A DNA stretch of 34,694 nucleotides from an uncultured Clostridia bacterium (GTDB taxonomy: Bacteria; Bacillota; Clostridia; Oscillospirales; Acutalibacteraceae). The first letter of the stretch is position 1. Each line of letters opens with the position of its first letter. Both the position numbers and the translations under genes were made by a program. Shown one piece after another: positions 1-6,682 of the stretch. The notes under the pieces are model-generated. The model was not told the origin of the DNA and ran no database searches. It was given only the letters and a program-made list of their open reading frames with translations. The stretch covers positions 1-34,694 of the forward strand of contig CALWIZ010000029.1 of NCBI GenBank assembly GCA_944380885.1, written 5' to 3'.

Positions 1-67
1 TTTGCCCGCTTTCAGGGGGCTTGGTTTTGTGCGCCCTTTTTCGGAATTTTGCTTAGATTACAATGTT

Positions 68-1012
68 TCAACCTTTATCAACCTCTTTTTCATTTGGTAT
101 AGATGGAATGGCACCTTTCTTTGTTGTGCTTAGTCCCGCCGTTTTTACCGCGCGCTTCACGCAGCTTTCTATTTCGGATATTTGAAGCTCCTCTTTCGGC
201 TTTTCAAGCCTGAGCAAAGAGGAAATAAACGAACCGAAGAAAATATCTCCCGCTCCGGTAGTATCCTCCGCCTTTACCGCAAAAGCCGGAATATGCCTTA
301 CACAGCCCTGCGCGGCATAGGTGACGCCGTTTCCGCCGTCTGTCACCAATGCGATTTTCGGACCCATTCCGCAAATTTCCTTCGCGGCTTTTTCGGGAGT
401 TTCAATTCCGGTTATCATCTGAGCTTCTTCACGCGATACCTTTATAATTTCAGCAAAAGGGACGTACTCCCTTATTTTTTTGGCCGCCGTTGCTTTATTC
501 GGCCACAGCGCCGCCCTGTAATTGGGATCATATGTAATAACGCATCCGCTGTCTTTCGCCGTTTTAAGCGCGCGGTCAGTCGCCGACGCCGCCGGCTCAT
601 CCGTAAGCGAAAGCGAACCGAAATGAAATACCTTTGAATCCCTGATAAGTTCCGAATTTACTTCTTCGGGAGTAAGGAAAATATCCGCGCCGAAGCGCCT
701 GTAAAAACTGAACGAACGGTCTCCCTCAGCGTTAAGCTCTACAAAGGCAAGCGTGGTATTATGGATACCGTCCCTTACTACGCCCTCGGTTGATATTTTG
801 TTTTTGCGCAGCACATCTATCAGAAAATCCCCGAAAATATCCGCCCCGACTTTGGTTATCAGCGCAGTTTTCCCCCCGTACCTCGAAACAGTAGCCAAAA
901 GGTTTGCCGGCGCGCCGCCCGGATTTCTCCCGAACAGATGACATCCGTCCTCCGCTGTTCCGTAGGGAGTAAAATCTATAAGCAGCTCTCCGAGTGCCGT
1001 TACGTCTGTCAT
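68..1012 (-). CDS. PfkB-family sugar kinase (fructokinase-like)
   Basis: This 314-residue cytoplasmic kinase probably phosphorylates a hexose such as fructose with ATP. The PfkB/ribokinase fold is shown by the N-terminal substrate motif PGGAPAN (residues 31-37) and the C-terminal anion-hole and catalytic motif DTTGAGD (250-256, Asp256 being the expected catalytic base). The length is normal for the family. The ATG at 1010-1012 follows an AAGGGTGG-type ribosome binding site. It lies 13 bases downstream of the PHP-domain gene, with which it should be cotranscribed, and the DeoR-type repressor upstream is divergent and probably controls the pair. Fructokinase is the best guess. 2-keto-3-deoxygluconate or another sugar remains possible, because substrate specificity is not readable from motifs. 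Confidence 0.9.
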   Translation of the reverse strand: MTDVTALGELLIDFTPYGTAEDGCHLFGRNPGGAPANLLATVSRYGGKTALITKVGADIFGDFLIDVLRKNKISTEGVVRDGIHNTTLAFVELNAEGDRSFSFYRRFGADIFLTPEEVNSELIRDSKVFHFGSLSLTDEPAASATDRALKTAKDSGCVITYDPNYRAALWPNKATAAKKIREYVPFAEIIKVSREEAQMITGIETPEKAAKEICGMGPKIALVTDGGNGVTYAAQGCVRHIPAFAVKAEDTTGAGDIFFGSFISSLLRLEKPKEELQISEIESCVKRAVKTAGLSTTKKGAIPSIPNEKEVDKG

Positions 1013-1025
1013 AATAAAACCACCC

Positions 1026-1844
1026 TTAAAACGAAATATAATTTCCTATCCGCTTTTCATAAAAATAATATCCTTTAAATCCTATACGTTTCAAAAGCTT
1101 GGCTGTGCTGTCAAAAGCGTTTCCCAGACGGTCCGATGTATGCGCATCGCTTCCGAGCGTTATCATTTCGCCGCCTAACGACCTGTATACACCCAATATC
1201 CTTTCATCGGGCATAAGCGAATCAAACGATGTGCCGACGCCTGATGTATTAACCTCAAGCGAAATCCCGCGGCTTATTACTTTCTTTAAAATACCGTTTA
1301 TTTCCTTTTCAAAATTCATAATATCTATACCGCGATTATATTTACCGTTGATATATCGCAGCGGGCATGTAAGATGGGTAAGAACGTCAAAAAATGGCGC
1401 GTCAAGCAATTTTGAAATCTCCTGAAGATATTTTTTCAAAAACTCATAAATCTGTTCGTCGGTCATTACCGCAAAATCAAGACGAGAATAGGCGTCCCTC
1501 AATTCTCCGAATTGAATGCAATGCGCCGAGCCGAGAACCACGTCGAAATCCGTTATTTTTAAAATATTTTCAGCGTTCGCAACATCGTAAAGGTATTCCG
1601 ACATTTCAACTCCGCGAAAAAGTCTGAGTTTACCGTCATATTCTTCCGCTGCTTCATAAATATCCCTTACGGATGAAGTTATTCTGTCTAAAGTCTTTTC
1701 GGAAAAATAATACCACATGTCCGCATGGTCGCTGACGGTAACACCCGCAAGCCCCTTTTCTACGGCCGAACGGCATATATCATATACCGTTTGTCTTCCG
1801 TCCAAAGAATTTATGCTATGAGTATGACTGTCATACTTTTCCAT
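1026..1844 (-). CDS. PHP-domain phosphatase (histidinol-phosphatase HisJ-like)
   Basis: This 272-residue protein is a PHP-domain metal-dependent phosphoesterase. The N-terminus has the metal-binding D-x-H-x-H motif (DSHTH, residues 5-9), followed by a second conserved block, SDHAD, and a C-terminal GSDAHTSDRLG metal-binding block, all as in HisJ-type histidinol-phosphatases. No histidine-biosynthesis gene is nearby. It is the first gene of a two-gene unit with the PfkB kinase, so it may instead dephosphorylate a sugar phosphate; that is inference from context. The ATG at 1842-1844 follows a GAGG-type site, and a promoter is visible upstream at 1890-1918. Confidence in the PHP family is high; confidence in histidinol-phosphate as substrate is low. 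Confidence 0.85.
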   Translation of the reverse strand: MEKYDSHTHSINSLDGRQTVYDICRSAVEKGLAGVTVSDHADMWYYFSEKTLDRITSSVRDIYEAAEEYDGKLRLFRGVEMSEYLYDVANAENILKITDFDVVLGSAHCIQFGELRDAYSRLDFAVMTDEQIYEFLKKYLQEISKLLDAPFFDVLTHLTCPLRYINGKYNRGIDIMNFEKEINGILKKVISRGISLEVNTSGVGTSFDSLMPDERILGVYRSLGGEMITLGSDAHTSDRLGNAFDSTAKLLKRIGFKGYYFYEKRIGNYISF

Positions 1845-1889
1845 TTTTATCTTATCCTCAAAATGCAGCTTTACTTTTTATTATATATT

Positions 1890-1918
1890 ATTGTATAATT
1901 ATTAAAACATTTAGTCAA
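1890..1918 (-). promoter_or_regulatory. Sigma-A promoter of the PHP/PfkB unit
   Basis: Read on the minus strand, TTGACT (1913-1918) is separated by exactly 17 bases from TACAAT (1890-1895). This is a good sigma-A promoter about 45 bases upstream of the PHP gene start, in the intergenic region shared with the divergent DeoR-type gene. The DeoR-type protein would be expected to bind here, but no operator was identified. Confidence 0.65.
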
Positions 1919-1983
1919 CAATCGCTACGTAAAATGAAAAAACGCTCAATTTTATTTTCAAAACAGATTTAGACGGTGATTAT

Positions 1984-2736
1984 ATGAACAAAGAACGGGA
2001 AAAAGAAATTTTAGAAATAATTTTAAAAGAGAAAACTGTTACTGTTAAGGAACTGGCTCAAAGGCTCTATTCCAGCGAACCGTCCATACGAAGAGATCTT
2101 TCCTTATTGGAAAAGCAGTCGCTGATACGCCGCACTCACGGCGGAGCTGTTCTTGAGGAAAATAACAGCTCGGCTTTACGCATCCCATTTCTGATAAGGG
2201 AGCTTGAACAGTCGGATGCCAAGATAGTCATAGCAAAAAAAGCCGCTGAGCTCGTAAAGGACGGCGACCTTATAATGACCGACGCTTCCTCCACCGCATA
2301 CGGAATAATCCCGTTTTTAAGCACAAAATCCCGGCTGACCCTTATAACCAGCGGAATAAAAGCGCTCATAAGGGCAAGCGAATACAGCATAGCGGCTCAA
2401 TCGACCGGAGGAAAGATAATTTCGTCGTGTCTTTCGCTTGTCGGTGAAGACGCTCATCGCACAATATCATTTTACAACTCCGACATTTGCTTCTTTTCAT
2501 GCCGCGGAGTTGACGCAGACGGCTGGCTAACAGATTTTTCCATAGAAGAAAACCACCTCAGACAGCATATGTTAAAGCAGTCAAAGGTCAGGGTACTTCT
2601 TTGTGCAAGCCAAAAATTCGGTAAAAAATACTCACATAACCTATGCAGCATAGAAGATATAGATTATATTATTACCGAAAGCAAGCCGTCAGACGAATTT
2701 AAAAAAATGTTCGGAGCAAAGATCCTGTATCCCTGA
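1984..2736 (+). CDS. DeoR/GlpR-family transcriptional repressor
   Basis: This 250-residue regulator has the standard DeoR layout: an N-terminal winged helix (about residues 1-57, containing TVKELAQRLYSSEPSIRRDLS and then the RRTHGGAV wing) followed by a DeoR C-terminal sugar-phosphate sensor domain with the phosphate-binding-like block DASSTAYGI. The length is typical. The ATG at 1984 follows GGTGAT, which matches the anti-Shine-Dalgarno sequence. It is transcribed away from the PHP/PfkB pair and likely represses them, with a phosphorylated sugar as inducer. It is convergent with the GlpP-like gene (23 bases between the ends), so a glycerol-3-phosphate inducer is an alternative. Confidence 0.9.
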   Translation: MNKEREKEILEIILKEKTVTVKELAQRLYSSEPSIRRDLSLLEKQSLIRRTHGGAVLEENNSSALRIPFLIRELEQSDAKIVIAKKAAELVKDGDLIMTDASSTAYGIIPFLSTKSRLTLITSGIKALIRASEYSIAAQSTGGKIISSCLSLVGEDAHRTISFYNSDICFFSCRGVDADGWLTDFSIEENHLRQHMLKQSKVRVLLCASQKFGKKYSHNLCSIEDIDYIITESKPSDEFKKMFGAKILYP

Positions 2737-2759
2737 AAACCGCCGTACACGAGATCAAT

Positions 2760-3146
2760 CTATTTTTTAATCTCAATCATTTCGCTTATTGATTTCATTC
2801 CTTTGGTATCCAGCACGAAAAAACGCTGGACCGCCGTGAGTCCAAACTCTTTTGCGCTGCGTATAAGCTGTGCACTTGTGCTTATTATGCCGTCGGCTCC
2901 GAGTGCAGACAGCCATTTGATCCCGGCTCGGTCTTTCCCTATACCCTCCGCCAAATCTATATGCACAAATATATACTTATTTTTTGCTTTCGCCCTTTTT
3001 ATATCCTCGGCCACAGTCATTATATCGGCGTTCAGATGGAACAGCACCTCTGTTTCGGACATAAGCGCCCTTTGCCACCCCGCGGAATCGGTAGCGGCGA
3101 TTACCGGCGTCCGTTCCAAAGCCTCTGCTATATTCTGTTTATACAC
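2760..3146 (-). CDS. glpP: Truncated GlpP-type glycerol-3-phosphate-responsive antiterminator
   Basis: The protein aligns by eye with GlpP, the RNA-binding antiterminator of Bacillus glycerol genes. Conserved GlpP blocks are the HIDLAEGIGKD segment, the GADGIISTSAQLI segment and QRFFVLDTKGM. GlpP proteins are about 190 residues. Here the frame ends right after the VLDT block, so roughly the last 55-60 residues are missing, including the conserved LPG and GGLI blocks. No continuation was seen in the other frames; the DeoR-type gene occupies that DNA. A start at 3248 is unlikely because it would sit inside the promoter and leader hairpin. GTG at 3144-3146, after a G-rich site, gives 128 residues and fits the GlpP N-terminus. 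It may be a decayed gene or a shortened functional RNA-binding protein. Confidence 0.65.
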   Translation of the reverse strand: MYKQNIAEALERTPVIAATDSAGWQRALMSETEVLFHLNADIMTVAEDIKRAKAKNKYIFVHIDLAEGIGKDRAGIKWLSALGADGIISTSAQLIRSAKEFGLTAVQRFFVLDTKGMKSISEMIEIKK

Positions 3147-3168
3147 AAATACCGCCCCCAAAAAAACA

Positions 3169-3209
3169 AACAGAGATACAAAGCGACTGCCGTACTTTGT
3201 ATCTCTGTT
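3169..3209 (-). terminator. Leader attenuator hairpin upstream of glpP-like gene
   Basis: Arms 3169-3183 and 3195-3209 form a perfect 15-base-pair stem with an 11-base loop. On the minus strand the stem is followed directly by a T-rich run (TTTGTTTTTTT), the form of an intrinsic terminator. It lies immediately downstream of a consensus promoter and before the start of the GlpP-like gene. In Bacillus, GlpP prevents termination at leader terminators of glycerol genes, so this looks like a GlpP target placed in the gene's own leader. Confidence 0.75.
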
Positions 3210-3219
3210 CTCTGTATAA

Positions 3220-3248
3220 ATTATAATACCCTTCAGCCGCTTTGTCAA
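3220..3248 (-). promoter_or_regulatory. Consensus sigma-A promoter of the glpP-like gene
   Basis: On the minus strand TTGACA (3243-3248) and TATAAT (3220-3225) are both perfect and are spaced by exactly 17 bases. Transcription should begin about 3213, so the leader hairpin at 3169-3209 would be the first thing transcribed. This also argues against translation starting at 3248. Confidence 0.8.
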
Positions 3249-3413
3249 GCTCCGTTATCCTGAAATGCATTTGTCTCTGTTTTCCTAAACCTTTACATCT
3301 GTTGTCTCCGATATCTCTTTCAGCCCCTGCACAGCCTAAAGCACATACTTCAAGATATATATTTTTTCTTCAATTTCCTTGAAGTTTATCCTTTCTTCTG
3401 CCATACTCATTTT
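3240..3413 (-). pseudogene. Decayed transposase N-terminal fragment (UPF0236/ISLre2-like)
   Basis: Reading the minus strand from an ATG at 3411-3413 gives MAEERINFKEIEEKIYIL and then, across at least one frame change and stop codons, pieces resembling a Gly-Cys segment, a LKEI segment and an RDKC-type segment followed by RITEL. This order resembles the N-terminus of UPF0236/ISLre2-type transposases (an acidic FKEIEEKI block, then a helix, then an RDK block). There are several in-frame stops, and no terminal repeats or catalytic domain were found. The match is made by eye from memory of the family. Confidence 0.35.
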
Positions 3414-3562
3414 CACACTTCACGGTATTTTTGTTTTTTAAGCAATTCATTTTACCGTTTTTATGTGCATTGAGGAAGTTCTTTTACCGAACTTCTTCCT
3501 TTTGCTGATTTTTGTTTTACACTAAGATACTGCAAAACAGACAAATAAACCGCTGCCCTGCT
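3249..3562. other. Spacer between gpsA and the glpP-like gene
   Basis: About 310 bases without an intact gene, AT-rich and pyrimidine-rich on the plus strand. It contains the decayed transposase-like fragment (to 3413) and a weak hairpin at 3472-3498. Nothing else is recognisable. Confidence 0.6.
3472..3498 (+). terminator. Possible weak terminator hairpin
   Basis: A 10-base-pair stem with one G-T wobble (arms 3472-3481 and 3489-3498, 7-base loop) is followed on the plus strand by a loose T-rich stretch. No plus-strand gene lies directly upstream. On the minus strand, which carries gpsA, there is no following T run. It could be a remnant of the adjacent insertion element. Confidence 0.3.
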
Positions 3563-4579
3563 TTATCCGTCAATTAAATAATCGTGCAGAAAGCTGTTCC
3601 ACGGTATATCGGGTACCGTATTTCGGGTTATACGCTCATACATATGCGCCATAAGCGGATATTCCGCCAGTCTGTTTCCGAGATATTTCCCCATAAGCCT
3701 TATGACGGCGACCGATTCAAGCGTTACTCCGCTGAGCTGTTCCTCTGCCTCGGAGAATTCTATGCCGGAACCTAAAATCACTCCGAGCCTCCGCGTTCTC
3801 CCGCCGAATACCGTAACGTAAAGGTCTCCCGCTCCGAACGCCAGTGCGTTTTCCCCGCCGCCGAGCAGCTTTATCAGCTCCCGCATTTCTCTCACCGACT
3901 CGTAAAAAAGTCCCGCCTGCGCATTGTACCTGCCCGACTGCTCCGGATTGTTTCCGGCATATGCTCCTATCGCAAGGCTCACCGCCATGGCATAGGCGTT
4001 TTTAAGCGCCACCGCCGTCTCGATGCCTTTTACATCGTCTGTGACCGATATATGATAATACTCTGTCCCGAATATCCCGCGCAGCTCTTCCAGCACTTTT
4101 TTGTCCCGCCCGCAGAAGGCCACTTCGGTTTCTACCCTGTCGGCAAGCTCAAAGCTTATACACGGTCCTCCCACCGCATTAAAGTATATGTCCTCTCTTA
4201 ATCCCGTATACCATTCAGGAATCGTCTCAAGCGTACCGTCGTCCTTCCCGTGCAGCCCCTTTGTGACCGCAAGTACCTTCTGCCCGCTTTTAAGCTTCGG
4301 TATCACCTCTTCAGCAAACCAGCCGGCTCCGAAGCTTGATACCCCGCTGACAACCACATCGCTTTCCGGAATATTCTCACTTATTTCTTCATACTGCCTG
4401 AAGCTTATATCTCCTCTCAGCTCCCGTTTAAGGGTCTTGTGATAATTGCTGCGCTTCAGTTCGTCTATTATTTCCGCGTCCAGCGGCGTTCCGGCAACTG
4501 TCACTCTGTGTCCCTTTTCCAGCGCCGGCACCGCCATCGCGCTCCCCATCATTCCCGCTCCTATGATCAATATTTCCAT
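3563..4579 (-). CDS. gpsA: NAD(P)-dependent glycerol-3-phosphate dehydrogenase
   Basis: This 338-residue cytoplasmic enzyme interconverts dihydroxyacetone phosphate and sn-glycerol-3-phosphate, supplying the backbone for phospholipids. The Rossmann motif GAGMMG is at residues 7-12. The catalytic lysine lies in the ALKNAYAMA block (Lys193), and the AVTKGLH segment (about 104-110) is a family hallmark. The length matches GpsA. It is the last gene of a minus-strand trio after the metallophosphoesterase and MgtC-like genes, 33 bases after the latter. The GlpP-like regulator lies just downstream, so glycerol-3-phosphate may link these genes; that is inference. The Rossmann motif ends in MMG where GNWG or GAWG is commoner, so it may be a divergent paralogue. 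Confidence 0.85.
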   Translation of the reverse strand: MEILIIGAGMMGSAMAVPALEKGHRVTVAGTPLDAEIIDELKRSNYHKTLKRELRGDISFRQYEEISENIPESDVVVSGVSSFGAGWFAEEVIPKLKSGQKVLAVTKGLHGKDDGTLETIPEWYTGLREDIYFNAVGGPCISFELADRVETEVAFCGRDKKVLEELRGIFGTEYYHISVTDDVKGIETAVALKNAYAMAVSLAIGAYAGNNPEQSGRYNAQAGLFYESVREMRELIKLLGGGENALAFGAGDLYVTVFGGRTRRLGVILGSGIEFSEAEEQLSGVTLESVAVIRLMGKYLGNRLAEYPLMAHMYERITRNTVPDIPWNSFLHDYLIDG

Positions 4580-4612
4580 CTTTCCCTCTCCTTTTGTTTT
4601 GTCTACGGATGC

Positions 4613-5080
4613 CTATTCCTCAACTGCATAAACTATATTTTCCATATTCCCGAACGTCTTTACGTCAATATCGGTCCTCTTATTTATGATTATGTCTATT
4701 CCCAAATGCCCGTCATATCCGCTCTTGGGTGCCGTTACCCTGTATGTGAATTCGACATTCAGCTTACTTATCAGCCGGTCTATCACCTCGTTCGTTTTAT
4801 ACATATCGTCTATTTCTATATAAAATACAATAAGAAATTTTCTCCTCTTCTCAAGCTTTGACAAAAGCACCGTAGCCCCCAGACAAAATACCGCCGCCGC
4901 TATCGCTCCTATGTAAAATCCGTACCCTATCGCTATACCTATTATGCTCGTCGTCCATATCCCCGCTGCCCTGCCGTGCCGCCCTCTCTCGTTCCCGATA
5001 AGTCCGCCTATTGCCGTCGCCAAAAGCAGGTTCAGCACCACTCTCAGCACAAGCTCCAAGCCTATATTAAACCGTTCCAT
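4613..5080 (-). CDS. MgtC/SapB-like membrane protein with internal core deletion
   Basis: The N-terminus matches MgtC/SapB (GGLIGNERGRHGRAAG, residues 25-40). The next residues, IWTTSIIGIAIGYGFY, match the fourth conserved block of the family, which normally lies about 60-70 residues further on. The intervening region, with the RTH segment, the conserved VSGIGFLGAG block and its helices, is absent, so the protein is 155 residues instead of about 220. The frame is intact and the cytoplasmic C-terminal domain (about 80-155) is present. Both sides of the junction normally contain Ala-Ala-Gly, which suggests deletion by short homology. Loss of the most conserved core makes normal function doubtful. 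It is cotranscribed with the genes on either side (31 and 33 bases away). Confidence 0.75.
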   Translation of the reverse strand: MERFNIGLELVLRVVLNLLLATAIGGLIGNERGRHGRAAGIWTTSIIGIAIGYGFYIGAIAAAVFCLGATVLLSKLEKRRKFLIVFYIEIDDMYKTNEVIDRLISKLNVEFTYRVTAPKSGYDGHLGIDIIINKRTDIDVKTFGNMENIVYAVEE

Positions 5081-5111
5081 CTTTCCGGTGTCAGCTCCTT
5101 CGACTATTTAT

Positions 5112-6242
5112 TTATAATATAGCCACTTCATATTTTTCCGGCTTGTCATCAGGTGTGAACCCCTGCATCGTTCCCGTATTGCGATAGGAAAATACCACCC
5201 TGTCGGAAAAGGTTTCTATAAGCAGATACTGCGCTACTTTAGGCGTACCCGTGCTTTCGTAAGCAATAGCCTTTTCCGTACCCGGCAGAATTCCCGCGAT
5301 ACCGTCGTTCTCAAAATATTCAAACGGTCTGTCAGTCGCAAAGGGCCGCAGCCCCCCCATATGCACCGTATGAAAGCCTATGCTTTTTTTCTGCTCCGCG
5401 GTGATTATTCCGCCGGGAGTTTCCATAAGCCTGCCGCTAATGTCAAAATGCAGCACGCCCTCCCACGAATGACGCCTCAGATAATCCTGTCCGTGAACAT
5501 GCCCGTACAGGTAAAACAGATTTTTGTGACCGGCAAATGCCTCTTTTAACGCTTTCTGCCTTTTTTTGTCCATATCGCAGTCATACAGCACGGTGCCGTC
5601 TGTTCTGCGTACCGTTGCCGATACATGACCTATAACAAATATCAGTTTGTCTCCGTTAGGATCGGTTTTCGAAAGCTTGTGCTTTAACCATTCAAGCGAC
5701 TCCGGATTATAACAGCAGTCATGATTGTTAAAGGCCTCATCAGGGTCGATATTTATACCGAAAAAGTCTGTGCCGTCAACCGTATAATGAAATGCCAGAT
5801 GATAAATCCCTGCCTGTTTTCCTTTTGATTTTGCATATACCCCGTAATATTCCCCTTCAGTCAGCTCTCCCAGCGTTTCCTTCATCGGTCCTGTATTGTA
5901 AAAATCGCAGGCATTATACGGCGGATTATCCGCAGTCGGGAGATCTCCCAAAATGAGATCGTTGTTCCCCGAAACATACAGTACGCGCCCGCCCACGGCT
6001 GTTCTTTTGAAATTCTCCGTCAGCTTGCCCTTGATATCCAGCCAGTTCACATACGGCAGCGCGCAGGATCTGTCCCAATACGGATAATCCGATATATTAT
6101 CTCCTCCTACAATTGAGATATCCGCCTTGCCCCATTCCGCTGCGGTCTGTTCCGCCGCCGCAACAGCCGACTGCCTCAGCACCGTCGGCATATTTAGCAT
6201 AGTCTGCTGATTGTGTATATCGGTATAGCAGGCTATTTTCAT
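5112..6242 (-). CDS. Calcineurin-like metallophosphoesterase
   Basis: This 376-residue protein has all the motifs of the calcineurin-like metallophosphoesterase fold: D-x-H (Asp8, His10), GGDN (Asp48), GNND replacing the usual GNHD (92-95), a histidine in GHVS (206), and GHVHG (His248, His250). These bind two metals and hydrolyse phosphoesters. There is no signal peptide, so it is probably cytoplasmic. It is the first gene of the unit with the MgtC-like gene and gpsA. The terminator at 6324-6365 separates it from the operon upstream, so it probably has its own promoter, although none with good consensus was found. GNND in place of GNHD is worth noting, because the histidine normally stabilises the transition state. 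The substrate is unknown. Confidence 0.85.
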   Translation of the reverse strand: MKIACYTDIHNQQTMLNMPTVLRQSAVAAAEQTAAEWGKADISIVGGDNISDYPYWDRSCALPYVNWLDIKGKLTENFKRTAVGGRVLYVSGNNDLILGDLPTADNPPYNACDFYNTGPMKETLGELTEGEYYGVYAKSKGKQAGIYHLAFHYTVDGTDFFGINIDPDEAFNNHDCCYNPESLEWLKHKLSKTDPNGDKLIFVIGHVSATVRRTDGTVLYDCDMDKKRQKALKEAFAGHKNLFYLYGHVHGQDYLRRHSWEGVLHFDISGRLMETPGGIITAEQKKSIGFHTVHMGGLRPFATDRPFEYFENDGIAGILPGTEKAIAYESTGTPKVAQYLLIETFSDRVVFSYRNTGTMQGFTPDDKPEKYEVAIL

Positions 6243-6323
6243 TTTCCCTACTCTCCATTACAGTTATATGATTGATTATCGGTAATTCAGCAGTAAAACT
6301 GACCGCATCTGATAAAAATATAC

Positions 6324-6365
6324 TGCTGCCATTGCCCGTCCGTAACGACTGCAGCAATGGCAGCA
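6324..6365 (-). terminator. Terminator of the large glycan operon
   Basis: Arms 6324-6335 and 6354-6365 form a perfect 12-base-pair stem. On the minus strand it is followed by GTATATTTTT. It lies after the last open frame of the large operon and before the metallophosphoesterase gene, so it most likely ends the operon. Confidence 0.7.
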
Positions 6366-6382
6366 AGCACTAAAGCACCAGG

Positions 6383-6682
6383 TTATGAGGCCCTGTATAT
6401 TATAAAACCTCTTGATTCGACTGTTATATTTCTTAAAACAATGTCCCCGGAAACCTTAAATTCGCAAAGCTCAGAAATATCAAGTGCTCCGCCGGTAATT
6501 GCAATTTTCTTTCCGGCTGCGCCGAAGACATCTGATTTTTCCGCCCTGCAGGTCCCGTCAATGCAGACCGTACCGCCGTCCGGCACTTTTTCCATAGCTG
6601 TTTTCAATGTTTTTAAAGGAAAATCATGCTCACCGCCATTTGAATCGTTCCCGTTTTCCGGGTCGATCCAAATGTGGTTCCT
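6383..6682 (-). pseudogene. Right-handed beta-helix N-terminal fragment, in frame after the SGNH gene's TGA
   Basis: Directly after the TGA stop of the SGNH protein, the same reading frame stays open for another 99 codons to a TAA at 6383. It encodes a recognisable domain start: IWIDPENGNDSNGG, then a FPLKTLKTAMEKVPDGGTV segment, then short repeats ending in ITVESRGFI. This pattern (Asp-x-x-Asn-Gly-Asn-Asp, then aligned Ala and Gly-Gly-Thr-Val) is typical of the N-terminus of pectate-lyase-like beta-helix proteins. Such domains are usually several hundred residues, so only the beginning is left. An internal ATG at 6605-6607 exists but lacks an obvious ribosome binding site. It is best read as the remnant of a longer ancestral SGNH-beta-helix protein. 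Confidence 0.6.

Noticed and set aside
1930..1983. A sigma-A promoter for the DeoR-type gene
   Set aside because: A TAAAAT element is present near 1932, but no acceptable -35 lies at the right distance, so the call is not supported.
3147..3248. N-terminal extension of the GlpP-like frame to an ATG at 3248
   Set aside because: It contains the promoter and the terminator hairpin, and its residues do not resemble GlpP.
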